DNA from: Aristolochia californica
Taxonomy: Eukaryota; Streptophyta; Magnoliopsida; Piperales; Aristolochiaceae
Assembly (NCBI GenBank): GCA_029961685.1
Contig: JARWKL010000008.1
Location: 14,355,981 to 14,419,980 of the forward strand
Length of the DNA stretch: 64,000 nucleotides
Direction of reading: 5' to 3'
In this document: in pieces, positions 13,486-24,954 of the stretch
Position numbering within the stretch: the first letter of the stretch is position 1
Layout: each line of letters opens with the position of its first letter
Program-made: the position numbers and the translations under genes
Notes under the pieces: model-generated
What the model saw: the letters and a program-made list of their open reading frames with translations, nothing else
Told to the model about the DNA's origin: nothing
The model's database searches: none

Positions 13486-14990
13486 GTTGAGAAATTTAAT
13501 TTTTTCTACTCATTGAAATTTTTGGATCATTAGGTCATTTGCATCTTCAACAAGTTTCTGGCTTACATATCCACCACATTTAAAACACGCTAGGATCAAT
13601 TTGAAATATCTTTTCTTGTAAAATTCCACCGAGCTTTCTAGGGTTGTACTAGTGGAATTTCCCCAACGTGGATAAGAAAACTTTGATGTTCATTTTTAGT
13701 ACGTGAAAATAATTTTCTTCACTCACATTTATTATAGTTTTCAAATTCTTTTGCGTACATAAACACTAAAATTTCCATTTTGTTGTGATCTATATTTGCC
13801 TTATCTTTTTGTTTACGAGAAAACTAGGACAGTGAAAAACTCAAGTTTGAAAAAAAAACATTGAAATCCAAAATGGAAATGCACAAATGCTGAGCGAGAG
13901 AATTCCAAAAAGTATCTGTGGTTTTTTAGGTCCGCTTTTTGTAAAATAGGGAAAAAGTGGGCTGTTTGGCTCTAGTGAATATCCCACCGCACGATAACTT
14001 GAGAATTTTAATTTTCTCTACTCCTTGAAATTTTTGGATCATTAGGTCATTTGCATCTTCAACATGTTTCCGGCATGCATATCCACCACATTTAAAACAT
14101 GATAGGATCAATAAGAAATCGCTTTCTTAAAAAATTCCACCAAGCTATTTGGGGTTGTATTAGTGGTATTTCCCCAACGTGAATAACAAAACTTTGGAGT
14201 TCATTTTTAGTGCGTGAAAATAATTTTCTTCACTCACATTTATTATAGTTCTCAAATTCTTTTGCATACATAAACTCTAAAATTTTCTTTTTGTTGTGAT
14301 CTATATTTGCCTATCTTTTTGTTTACGAGAAAACTGGGAGAGTGAAAAACTTAAATTTGAAAATAAAATTGAAATAAAAAAAGGAAATGCACAAATGTTG
14401 AGAGAGATAATTCCAAAAATTATCTATGATTTTTAAGGTCCGATTTTACTAAAATGGGAAGAAAGTGGGTTGTTTGGCTGTGGTAAATATCCCACCGCAC
14501 ATAAACTTGAGAATTTTAATTTTTTCTACTCCTTGAAATTTTTGGCTCATTAGGTCATTTGCATCTTCAACATTTTTCTGGCATGCATATCCACCACATT
14601 TAAAACATGTTAGGATTAATTAAAAATCTCTTTCTTATAAAATTCCCCCAAGCTATCTGGGGTTGTACTAGTGGAATTTCCCCAACTTGGATAACCAAAC
14701 TTTGGTGTCCACTTTTAGTGCGTCCAAATAATTTTCTTCACTCACATTTATTATAGTTTTCAAATTATTTTGCATACATAAACTCTAAAATTTTCATTTT
14801 GTTGTGATCTATATTTGCCTTATCTTTTTGTTTACGAGAAAACTGGAACAGTGAAAAACTCAAGTTTGAAAGAAAAATTGTACATCCAAAATGGAAATGC
14901 ACAAATGCTGAGAGAGATAATTCCAAAAAGTATCTATGATTTTTTAGGCCTGCTTCTTGTAAAATAGGCAAAAAGTGAGTTGTTTGGCTC
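12800..14990 (+). repeat. Seven-monomer higher-order repeat, copy 1
   Basis: This block matches 16,340-18,540 through a series of private variants in the same order: 'cacaaactat' (12,921 and 16,443), 'tttgattaca' (13,371 and 16,891), 'gataagaaaa' (13,671 and 17,228), 'ctaggacagtg', 'attgaaataaaaaa', 'gattttactaaaat' and 'gtccaaata' (14,722 and 18,275). The offset is about 3,520 bp before 13,471 and about 3,555 bp after it, because copy 1 has lost about 37 bp there. Divergence is clearly greater than in the 24-27 kb duplication, suggesting an older event. Confidence 0.8.
13460..13490 (+). repeat. 37-bp deletion in a monomer (474-bp unit)
   Basis: The sequence passes from 'tttttgtaaaat' straight to 'actgcacatt', losing the segment with 'ggcaaaaagtggg' and 'ggtaaatatccc'. 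The landmark interval is 474 bp. The partner copy seven monomers on (about 16,990-17,040) keeps the segment, so the loss happened after that duplication. Confidence 0.85.
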
Positions 14991-15239
14991 TAGTAAATAT
15001 CCCACCACACGTTAGCTTGAGAATTTTGTTTTTTTCTACTCCTTGAAAATTTTGGATCTTTAGGTCATTTGCATCTTCAAATGTTTCTAGCTTGCCTAAC
15101 CACCACTTTTAAAACTTGTTAGGATAAATTTGAAATCTCCTTCTTATAAAATTCCACCAAGCTATCTCGGGTTGTACTAGTGGAATTTCCCCAACGTGGA
15201 TAACAAAACTTTGGTGTTCATTTTTAGCTCGTGAATATA

Positions 15240-16030
15240 ATTTTCTTCACTCACATTTATTATAGTTTTCCAAATATTTTGCATACATAAACTCTAAAAT
15301 TTTCATTTTGTTGTGATCTATATTTGCCTTATGTTTTAGTTTACGTGAAAATTGGGAGAGTGACAAACACAAGTTGGAAAAAAAAAATTTGAACATCCAA
15401 AATGGAAATGCACAAATGTTGAGAGAGATAATTCCAAAAAGTATTTGTGATTTTTTAAGTCCGCTTTTTGTAAAATAGGAAAAAAGTGGGTTGTTTGGCT
15501 CTGGTAAATATCCCACCACACGTTAGCTTGAGAATTTTGTTTTTTTCTACTCCTTGAAAATTTTGGGTCATTAGGTCATTTGTATCTTCAACATGTTTCT
15601 GGCTTTCCTAACCACCACTTTTCAAACTTGTTAGGATCAATTAGAAATCTCCTTCTTATTAAATTCCACCAAGCTATCTGGGGTTGTACTAGTGGAATTT
15701 CCCCAACGTGGATAACAAAACTTTGGTGTTCATTTTTAGCTCGTGAATAGAATTTTCTTCACTCACATTTATTATAGTTTTCAAAATCTTTTGCATACAT
15801 AAACTCTAAAATTTTTATTTTGTTGTGATCTATATTTGCCTTATGTTTTAGTTTACGTGAAAACTGGGAGAGTGACAAACACAAGTTTGAAAAAAAAAAA
15901 TTGAACATCCAAAATGGAAATGCACAAATTCTGAGAGAGATAATTCCAAAAATTATCTGTGAATTTTTAAGTCCGCTTTTTTTAAAATTGGCAAAAAGTG
16001 GGTTGTTTGGCTCTAGAAAATATCCCACCG
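15240..16030 (+). repeat. Adjacent near-duplicate monomers
   Basis: Two neighbouring monomers share private variants 511 bp apart: 'ccttatgttttagtttacg' (15,327 and 15,838), 'gtgacaaacacaag', 'tagctcgtgaata', and 'accaccac' preceded by 'cct' in the conserved block (15,094 and 15,606). The 'gacaaacacaag' variant also occurs at about 19,425, eight monomers from the first. This indicates local monomer duplication and then spread of a variant. Confidence 0.75.
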
Positions 16031-16339
16031 CACTTTAACTTGAGAATTTAAGTTTTTTCTACTCTTTGAAATTTTTGGATCATTAGGTCATTTGCATATT
16101 CAACAAGTTTCTGGGATGCTTATCCACCACATTTAAAACATGTTTGGATCAATTAGAAATCTCTTTGTTATAAAATTCCACCAAGCTATCTGGGGTTGTA
16201 CATGTAGAATTTCCCCAACGCGGATAACAAAACTTTATTGTTCATTTTTAGTGCATTAAAATAACTTTCTTCACTCACATTTATTATAGTTTTCAAATTC
16301 TTACGCTTACATAAACTCTAAAATTTTCATTTTTTTGAG

Positions 16340-18540
16340 AAACATATTTTCCATCTCTTGTTGTTTACGAGAAAACATGGAGAGTGAAAAACTCAAGTTT
16401 GAAAAAAAAATTGAAATGCACAAATGCTGAGAGAGATAATTCCACAAACTATCTGTGATTTTTTAGGTCTGGTTTTGTAAAATAGGAAAAAAGTTGGTTG
16501 TTTGGCTCTGGTAAATATCCCACCGCACGTTAACTTGAGAATTTTAATTTTTTCTGCTCCTTGAAATTTTTGGATCATTAAGTCATTTACATCTTCAACA
16601 TGTTTCTAGCATGCATATCCACCACATTTAAAACATGTTAGGATCTATTAGAAAACTCTTTCTTATAAAATTCCACCAAGCTGTCTTGGGTTGTACTAGT
16701 GGAATTTCGCCAACGTGGATAACAAAACTTAGGTGTTCATTTTTAGTACGTGAAAGTAATTTTCTTCACTCACATTTATTATAGTTTTCAAATTATTTTG
16801 CAAACATAAACTCTAAAATTTTCATTTTGTTGTGATCTATTTGCCTTATCTTTTTGTTTTCCAGAAAACTTGGAGAGTGAAAAACTCAAGTTTGATTACA
16901 AAAAATTAAACATCCAAAAAGGAAATGCACAAATTCTGAGAGAGATAATTCCAAAAAGTATCTGTGATTTTTTAGGTCTGCTTTTTGTAAAATAGGCAAA
17001 AAGTGAGTTGTTTGGCTCTGGTAAATATCCCACTGCACATTAACTTGAGAATTTTATTTTTTCTACTCCTTGAAATTTTTGCATCATTAGGTCATTTTCA
17101 TCTTCAACATGTTTCTGGCATGCATATCCACCACATTTAAAACACGTTAGCATCAATTATAAATATCTTTTGTTATAAAATTCCACTGAGCTTTTTGGGG
17201 TTGTACTAGTGGAATTTCCCCAACGTGGATAAGAAAACTTTGGTGTACATTTTTAGTGCATGAAAATAATTTTCTTCACTCACATTTATTATAGTTTTCA
17301 AATTTTTTAGCGTACATAAAATCTAAAATTTTTATTTTGTTGTGATCTATATTTGCCTTGTCTTTTTGTTTACGAAAAAACTAGGACAGTGAAAAACTCA
17401 AGTTTGAAAAAAAAATTTAAATCCAAAATGGAAATGTACAAATGCTAAGCGAGATAATTCCAAAAAGTATCTGTGATTTTTTAGGTCCGTTTTTGTAAAA
17501 TAGGCAAAAAGTGGGTTGTTTGGCACTGGTAAATATCCCACCGCACGTTAACTTGAGAATTTTAATTTACTCTACTCCAAGAAATTTTTGGATCATTAGG
17601 TCATTTGCATCTTCAACATGTTTGTGGCATGCATATCCACCATATTTAAAACATGTTATGATCAGTTAGAAATCTCTTTCTTACAAAATTCCACCGCGCT
17701 ATCTGGGGTTGTACTAGTGGAATTTCCCCAACGTGAAAAAAAAAACTTTGGTGTTCATTTTTAGTGCGTGAAAATAATTTTCTTCACTCACATTTATTAT
17801 AGTTCACAAATTCTTGTGCATACATAAACTCTAAAATTTTCAATTTGTTGTGATCTATATTTGGCTATCTTTTTGTTTATGAGAAAACTGGGAGAGAGAA
17901 AAACTCAAGTTTGAAAAAAAAATTGAAATAAAAAATGGAAATGCACAAATGCTGAGAGAGATAATTCCAAAAAGTATCTGTGATTTTTAATGTCCGATTT
18001 TACTAAAATTGGCAAAAAGTGGGTTGTTTGGCTCTTGTAAATATCCCACCGCACATTAACTTGAGAATTTTAATTTTTTCTACTCCTTGAAATTTTTGGT
18101 TCATTATGTCATTTGCATCTACAACATGTTTTTGGCATGCATATACACCACATTTAAAACATGTTAGGATCAGTTAAAAATCTCTTTCATATAAAATTCT
18201 ACCAAGCTATCTGGGGTTGTGCTAGTGGAATTTCCCAACGTGGATAACAAAACTTTGGTGTTCATTTTTAGTTTGTCCAAATAATTTTCTTCACTCACAT
18301 TTATTATAGTTTTCAAATTATTTTGCATACATAAACTCTAAAATTTTCATTTTGTTGTGATCTATATTTGCCTTATCTTTTTGTTTACGAGAAAACAGGG
18401 CGAGAGAAAAACTCAAGCTTAAAAAAAAAATTGAACATCAAAAAATGGAAATGCACAAATGCTAAGAGAGATAATTTCAAAAACTATCGGTGATTTTTTA
18501 GTTCCGCTTTCTTGTAAAATAGGCAAAAAGTTGGTTGTTT
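16340..18540 (+). repeat. Seven-monomer higher-order repeat, copy 2
   Basis: Partner of the block at 12,800-14,990; see there for the marker series. This copy keeps the 37-bp segment missing from copy 1. It has its own 12-bp loss near 16,410, where 'ttgaaatgcac' replaces the usual 'catccaaaatgg' context, giving a 495-bp interval. Confidence 0.8.
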
Positions 18541-21164
18541 GGCTCTGGTAAATATCCCACCACACGTTAACTTGAGAATTTTAATTTTTTCTACTTCTTG
18601 AAACTTTGGATCATTTGGTCATTTGCATCTTCAACATGTTTCTGGCATGGATATCCACCACATTTAAAACATGTTAGGATCAATTAGGAATCTCTTTCTT
18701 ATAAAATTCCACCAAGCTATCTAGGGTTGTACTAGTGGAATTTCCGCAACATGGATAACAAAACTTTGGTGCCCATTTTAAGTGCGTGAAAATAATTTTC
18801 TTCACCCACATTTATTATAGTCTTCAAATTCTTTTGCAAACATAAACTCTAAAATATTCATTTTGTTGTGATCTAAATTTGCCTTATTCTTTTGTTTACG
18901 AGAAAACTGGGAGAGTGAAAAACTCAAGTTTGAAAAAAAAATTGAACATCCAAAATGGAAACGTGCAAATGCTGAGAGAGATAATTCCAAAAAGTATCTG
19001 TGATATTTTAGGCCCTCTTTTTGTAAAATAGGCAAAAGTGGGTTGTTTGGCTCAGGTAAATATCCCACCACACGTTAACTTGAGAATTTTAATTTTTTCT
19101 ACTCCTTGAAAATTTTGGATCATTAGGTCATTTGCATCTTCAATATGTTTCTGGCATGCATAACCACCACATTTAAAACATGTTAGGATCAATTAGAAAT
19201 CTCCTTCTTATAAAATTCAACCTTGCTATCTGGGGTTGTACTAGTGGAATTTCTTCAACGTGGATAACAAAACTTTGGTGTTCATTTTTAGTGCGTGACA
19301 ATAATTTTCTTTACTCACATTTATTATAGTTTTCAAATTCATTTGCATACATAAACTCTAATTTCATTTTGTTGTGATCTTTATTTGCCTAATCTTTTTG
19401 TTTACGTGAAAAGTGGGAGAGTGACAAACACAAGTTTGAAAAAAAAAATTTGAAAATCCAAAATGGAAATGCACAAATGCTGAAAAAGATGATTCCAAAA
19501 TGTTTATGTGATATTTTAGGTCCACTTTTTGTAAAATAGGCAAAAAGTGGGTTGTTTGGCTCTGGTAAATATCCCACCGCACGTTAACTTGAGAATTTAA
19601 AATTTTTCTACTCCCCTAAATTTTTGGATCATTAGGTCAATTGCACCTTCAACATGTTTCTGGCATGCATATCCACCACATTTAAAACATGTGCGGATCA
19701 ATTAGAATTCTCTTTCTTATAAAATTTGCCAAGCTATCAGGGGTTGTACTAGTGGAATTTCCCCAACGTGGATAACAAAACTTTGGTGTTCATTTTTAGT
19801 GCGTGAAGAAATTTTCTTCACTCACATTTATTATAGTTTTCAAATTCTTTTGCATACATAAACTTTAAAATTTTTATTTTGTTGTGATCTATATTTGCTT
19901 TATTTCTTTGTCTACGAGAAAAGTGGGAGAGAGAAAAACTCAAGTTTGAAAAAAAAAATGAACATCCAAAATGGAAATGCACAAATGCTGTGCGAGATAA
20001 TTCCAAAAAGTATCTGCAATTTTTTAGGTCCGCTTTTTCTAAAATAGGCAAAAAGTGAGTGTTTGGTTATGGTAAATATCCAATCGCACGTTAACTTGAG
20101 AATTTAAAGTTTTTCTACTTCTTGAAATTTTTGGATCATTAGGTCAATTGCAACTTCAAAATGTGTCTTTCATGCATATCCACCACATTTAAAACATGTT
20201 ATGATCAATTAGAAATCTCTTTCTTATAAAATTCCACCTAGCTATCTGGGGTTGTACTATTGGAATTTCCCCAACGTGGATAACAAAACTTTGGTGTTCA
20301 TTTTTAATGCGTGAAAATAATTTTCTTCACTCACATTTATTATACTTTTTCAAATTCTTTTGCAAACATAAACTCAAACATTTTCATTATTTTGTGATCC
20401 ATATTTGCCTTATCTTTTTGTTTACGAGAAAATTAGGAGAATGAAGAACTCAAGTTAAAAAACAAAATTGAACATCCAAAATGGAAATGCACAAATGCAG
20501 AGAGTGATAATTCCAAAAAGTATCTGTGTTCTTCTAGCTCCGCTTTTTTTAAAATAGGCAAAAAGTGGGTTGTTTGGTCCTGGTAAATATCCCACCGCAC
20601 GTTAACTTGAGAATTTTAATTTTCTCTACTCCTTGAAATTTTTGGATCATAATGTCATTTGCATCTTCAACATGTTTCTGGCATGCATATCCACCACATT
20701 TAAAACATGATAAGATCAATTAGAAATCCATTTCATATAAAATTCCACCAAGCTATCAGGGGTTGCACTAGTGGAATTTCCCCAATGTGGATAACAAAAT
20801 TTTGGTGTTCTTTTTTGGTGCGTGAAAATAATTTTTTTCACTCATATTTATTATAGTTTTAAAATTCTTTTTCATACTCAAACTCTAAAATTTTTATTTT
20901 GTTGTGATCTATATTTGCCTTATCTTTTTTTTTTTGCCAGAAAACAGGGAGAGTGAAAAACTTAAGTTTGAAAAAAAAATTGAACATATAAAATGAAAAT
21001 GCACAAATGCTGAGAGAGATAATTTCAAAAAATATATAAGATTTTTTAGGTCCGCTTTTTGTAAAATAGGCAAAAAGTGGGTTGTTTGGCTCTAGTAAAT
21101 ATCACACCACACGTTAACTTCAAAATTTAAATTTTTTCCACTGCATGAAATTTTTGGATCATTA

Positions 21165-21330
21165 GGTCATTTGCATCTTCAACATGTTTCTGGCATGCAT
21201 ATCCACCACATTTAAAACATGTTAGGATCAATTAGAAATCTCTTTCATATAAAACTCCACCAAGCTATCAGGGGTTGTACTAGTGGAATTTCCCCAACGT
21301 GGATAACAAAACTTTGGTGTTCAATTTTAG
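21165..21330 (+). repeat. Most conserved block of the monomer (example copy)
   Basis: Across the window this roughly 160-bp segment changes least between monomers and is retained in nearly all full-length and shortened units, at least in its left half. It contains ATTTGCAT at 21,169-21,176, two copies of the palindrome AACATGTT at 21,181-21,188 and 21,216-21,223 (35 bp between starts), overlapping GCATGC and ATGCAT at 21,193-21,200, ACTAGT at 21,279-21,284 and GGAATTTCCCC at 21,285-21,295. Conservation against a more variable remainder is the pattern expected of a bound or otherwise constrained region in a satellite, but no binding protein can be named from the sequence. It does not match the mammalian CENP-B box. 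Confidence 0.7.
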
Positions 21331-21727
21331 TGCGTGAAAATAATTTTCTTCACTCACATTTATTATAGTTTTCAAATTCTTTTGCATACATAAACTCTAA
21401 AATTTTCATTTTGTTGTGATCTATATTTGCCTTATCTTTTTGTTTACGAGAAAACTGGGAAAGTGAAAAACTCAAGTTTGAAAAAAAAAAAAGTGAACAT
21501 CCAAAATAGAAATGCACAAATGCTGAGAATGATAATTCCAAAAAGTATCTGTGATTTTTTAGGTCCGCTTTTTGTAAAATAGGCCAAAAGTTGGTTGTTT
21601 GGCTCTGGTAAATATCCCACCGCACGTTAAATTTAGAATTTTAATTTTCTCTACACCTTGAAATTTTTGGATCATTAGGTCATTTCCATCTTCAACATGT
21701 TTCTGGCATGCATATCCACCACATTTA
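21215..21727 (+). repeat. Representative full-length monomer (513 bp)
   Basis: This copy, cut at the landmark, is given as a reference unit; phase and strand are arbitrary. In order it holds: the end of the palindrome-rich conserved block with ACTAGT (21,279-21,284) and GGAATTTCCCC (21,285-21,295); an AT-rich stretch with few C/G (about 21,350-21,420); a purine-rich segment ending in a run of 12 A (21,481-21,492); an A/T-tract segment (about 21,540-21,600) where T and A runs alternate at short intervals; a sequence around the HpaI-type GTTAAC, which is mutated in this copy (GTTAAA near 21,625); and the start of the next conserved block. Counting 480 bases of this stretch (21,181-21,660) gave 151 G or C, about 31.5%. 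I see no clear internal sub-repeat. Confidence 0.9.
21481..21492 (+). repeat. Poly-A tract of the monomer (example copy)
   Basis: Each full monomer has one run of roughly 7-14 A after a purine-rich segment (aagtttg), here 12 A. Its length varies from copy to copy, the usual behaviour of a slippage-prone homopolymer, and it is sometimes interrupted (for example near 9,288 and 13,374). The recurrence about every 510 bp places a rigid A-tract at a regular interval along the array. Confidence 0.85.
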
Positions 21728-22235
21728 AAACACATTAGGATCAATTAGAAATCCCTTTCATATAAAATTCCACCAAGCTATCTGGGGTTGTACTAGTGGA
21801 ATTTCCCCAACGTGGATAACAAAAATTTGGTGTTCATTTTTAGTGCGTGAAAATAATTTTTTCCACTCACATTTATTATAGTTTTCAAATTATTTTGCAT
21901 ACATCAACTCTAAAATTTTTATTTTGTTGTGATCAATATTTGCCTTATCTTTTTTTTTACGAGAAAACATGAAGAGAGAAAAACTCAAGTTTGAAAAAAA
22001 AAATTGAACATCCAAAATGGAAATGCTCAAATGCTGAGAGTGATAATTCAAAAAAGTATCTGTGATTTTTTAGGTCCGCTTTTTGTAAAATAGGCAAAAA
22101 GTGGGTTGTCTGGCTCTTGTAAATATCGCACCGCACGTTAACTTGAGCATTTTAATTTTTTCTACTCCAAATTTTTGGATCATTAGGTCATTTGCATCTT
22201 CAACATGTTTTTGGCATGCATATCCACCACATTTA

Positions 22236-22714
22236 AAACATGTTAGGATCAATTAGAAATCTCTTTCTTATAAAATTCCACCAAGCTATCTTGGGTTGTA
22301 AACTTTGGTGTTCATTTTTAGTGCGTGAAACAAATTTTCTTCACTCACATTTATTAAAGTTTTCAAATTCTTTTGCACACATAAACTCTAAAATTTTCAT
22401 TTTGTTGTGATCTATATTTGCCTTATCTTTTTTTTACGAGAAATCTAGGAGAGTGAAAAACTCAAGTTTGAAAAACAAATTGAACATCCAAAATGGAAAT
22501 GCCCAAATGCTGAGCGAGATAATTCCATAAAGTATCTGTGATTTTTTAGGTCCGCTTTCTATAAAATAGGCAAAAAGTGGGTTGTTTGGCTCTGGTAAAT
22601 ATCCCCCCGCACGTTAACTTGAGAATTTATATTTTTTCTACTCCGTGAAATTTTTGGATCATTAGGTCTTTCGCATCTTCAACAAGTTTCTGGCATGCAT
22701 ATCCACCACTTTTA
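22236..22714 (+). repeat. Internally deleted monomer (479 bp)
   Basis: Near 22,298 the sequence runs from 'cttgggttgta' into 'aactttggtg', so about 30 bp containing ACTAGT and the GGAATTTCCCC motif are missing. It is one of few units lacking these motifs. The loss is not shared with other monomers. Confidence 0.85.
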
Positions 22715-23939
22715 AAACATGTTAGTATCAATTAGAAATCAATTTCTTATAAAATTCCACCAAGCTATCTGGGGTTGTACTAGTGGAAATTCCCCAACAT
22801 GGAATACAAAATTTTGGTGTTCATTTTTAGTGCGTGAAAATAATTTTCTTCACACAGATTTATTATATTTTTTAAATTCTTTTGCGTACAAAAACTCTAA
22901 AATTTTTATTTTGTTGTGATCTATATTTGCCTTATCTTTTTGTTTACGAGCAAACTGGGAGAGTGAAAAACTCAAGTCTGAAAAAAAAAAAGTGAACATC
23001 CAAAATGGAAATGCCCCAATGCTGAGCGAGATAATTCCAAAAATTATATGTGATTGTTTAGGTCCACTTTTTGTAAAATAAGCAAAAAGTGGGTTATTTG
23101 GCTCTAGTAAATATCCCACCTCACGTTAACTAGAGAATTTAAATTTTTTCTACTCAAAATTTTTGGATTATTATGTCATTTGCATCTTTAACATGTTTCT
23201 CGCATGCTTATCCACCACATTTGAAACATGTTAGGACCAATTAGAAATCTTTTTCTTATAAAATTCCACCAAGCTATCTGGGGTTGTACTAATGGAATTT
23301 CCCAAACGTGGATAACAAAACTTTGGCGTTCATTTTTAGTGCCTTAAAATAATTTGCTTCACTCACCTTTATTATAGTTTTCAAATTTTTTTGCATACAT
23401 AAACTCTTAAATTTTCATTTTGTTTTTATCTATATTTGCCTTATCTTTTTGTTTACGAGAAAACTGGGAGAGTGAAAAACTAAATTTTGAAAATTAAAAT
23501 TGAACATCCAAAGTGGAAATGCACAAATGCTGAGCGAGATAATTCCAAAAAGTATCTGTGAGATTTTAGGTCCGCTTCTTGTAAAATAGGCAAAACGTGG
23601 GTTATTTGGCTCAAGTACATATCCCACCGCACGTTAACTTGAGAATTTAAATTTTTTCTACTCCTTGAAATTTTTGGATCATTAGGTCATTTTCATCCTC
23701 AACATGTTTGGCATTCATATCCACCACATTTAAAACATGTTAGCATCAATTAGAAATTTTTTTTCTTGTAAAATTCCACCAAGCTATCTGGGGTTGTACT
23801 AGTGGAATTTCCAAAACGTGGATAACAAAAGTTTGTTGTTCATTTTTTGTTGTTGAAAATAATTTTCTTCACTCACATTTATTATAGTTTTGAAATTCTT
23901 TTGCATACATAAACTCTAAAATTTTTATTTTGTTGTGAT

Positions 23940-24925
23940 CTATATTTCCCTTATCTTTTTGTTTACGAGAAAACTGGGAGAGTGAAAAACTCAAGTTTGA
24001 AAAAAAAAATTAACATTCAAAATGGAAATGCACAAATGCTGAGAGAGACAATTCCAAAAAGTATCTGTGATTTTTTAGGTCCGCTTTTTTTTAAAATAGG
24101 CAAAAAAGTGGGTTGTTTGGCTCTGGTAAATATCCCACCGCACATTAACTTGAGAATATTAATTTTCTCTACTCCTTGAAATTTTTGGATCATTAAGTCA
24201 TTTGCATCTTAAACATGTTTCTGGCATGCATATCTACAATATTTAAAACATGTTAGGGTCAATTAGAAATCTCTATCTTATAAAATTCCACCAAGCTATC
24301 TGGGGTTGTAATAGTGGAATTTCTCCAACGTGGATAATAAAATTTTGGTGTTCATTTTTAGTGCGTGACAATAATTTTCTTCACTCACATTTATTATAGT
24401 TTTCAAATTCTTTTGCATACGTAAACTCTAAAATTTTCATTTTGTTGTGACCTATATTTTCCTTATCTTTTTGTTTTCGAGAAAAGTGGGAGAGTAAAGA
24501 ACTCAAGTTTGAAAAAAAAAGTTGAACATCCAAAATGGTAATGCCCAAATGCTTAGCGAGATAATTCCAAAACGTATCTGTGATTTTTTAGGTCCGCTTT
24601 TTCTAAAATAAGCTAAAAGTGGGTTGTTTGGCTCTGGTAAATAAACCACCGTACGTTATCTTGAGAATTTAAATTTTTTTCTACTCCTTGAAATTTTTAG
24701 ATCATTAGGTCATTTGCATCTTCAACATGTTTCTGGCATGCATATCCACCACATTTAAAACATGTTAGGATCAATGAAAAATCTCTTTCTTATAAAAGTC
24801 CACCAAGCTATTTGGGGTTGTACAAGTAGAATTTCCTCAACGTGGATAACAAAACTTTGGTGTTCATTTTTAGTGCGTGAAAATAATTTTCTTCACTCAC
24901 ATTTATTATAGTTTTCAAATTCTTT
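23940..24925 (+). repeat. Duplicated HOR block A, copy 1
   Basis: This block aligns to 26,490-27,475 at a constant 2,550 bp offset with no net indel. Comparing 24,181-24,900 with 26,731-27,450 base by base I count about 12 differences in 720 positions, about 98% identity, far closer than neighbouring monomers are to each other. Diagnostic shared variants include 'ctacaa' in the conserved block, 'gtaatagtgg', 'gtgacaata', 'ttttcgagaaaagtggg', 'ataagctaaaag', 'ataaaccaccg' and 'tacaagtagaatttcctc'. Similarity drops on the left between 23,870 and 23,940 and on the right after about 24,925. Confidence 0.92.
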
Positions 24926-24954
24926 TGTATAATTAAACTCTAAAATTTTCATTT

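Noticed and set aside
21071..21300. Internal sub-repeat, because 'gggttgt' occurs twice in each monomer (about 190 bp apart) with a C-rich string after each
   Set aside because: The similarity is limited to a few bases around each site and the spacing does not divide the monomer. No convincing alignment extends further.
21265..21300. Hairpin or tRNA-like element around GGGG...CCCC
   Set aside because: Only four G-C pairs over a 17-base loop can form, and no tRNA arms or polymerase III box pair is present.
21165..21330. CENP-B box in the conserved block
   Set aside because: No match to the essential TTCG-A-CGGG pattern was seen on either strand in the monomers read.
21481..21492. Poly-A tail of a retroposed element
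   Set aside because: The A-run is a fixed internal part of every monomer with no target-site duplication or element body next to it.
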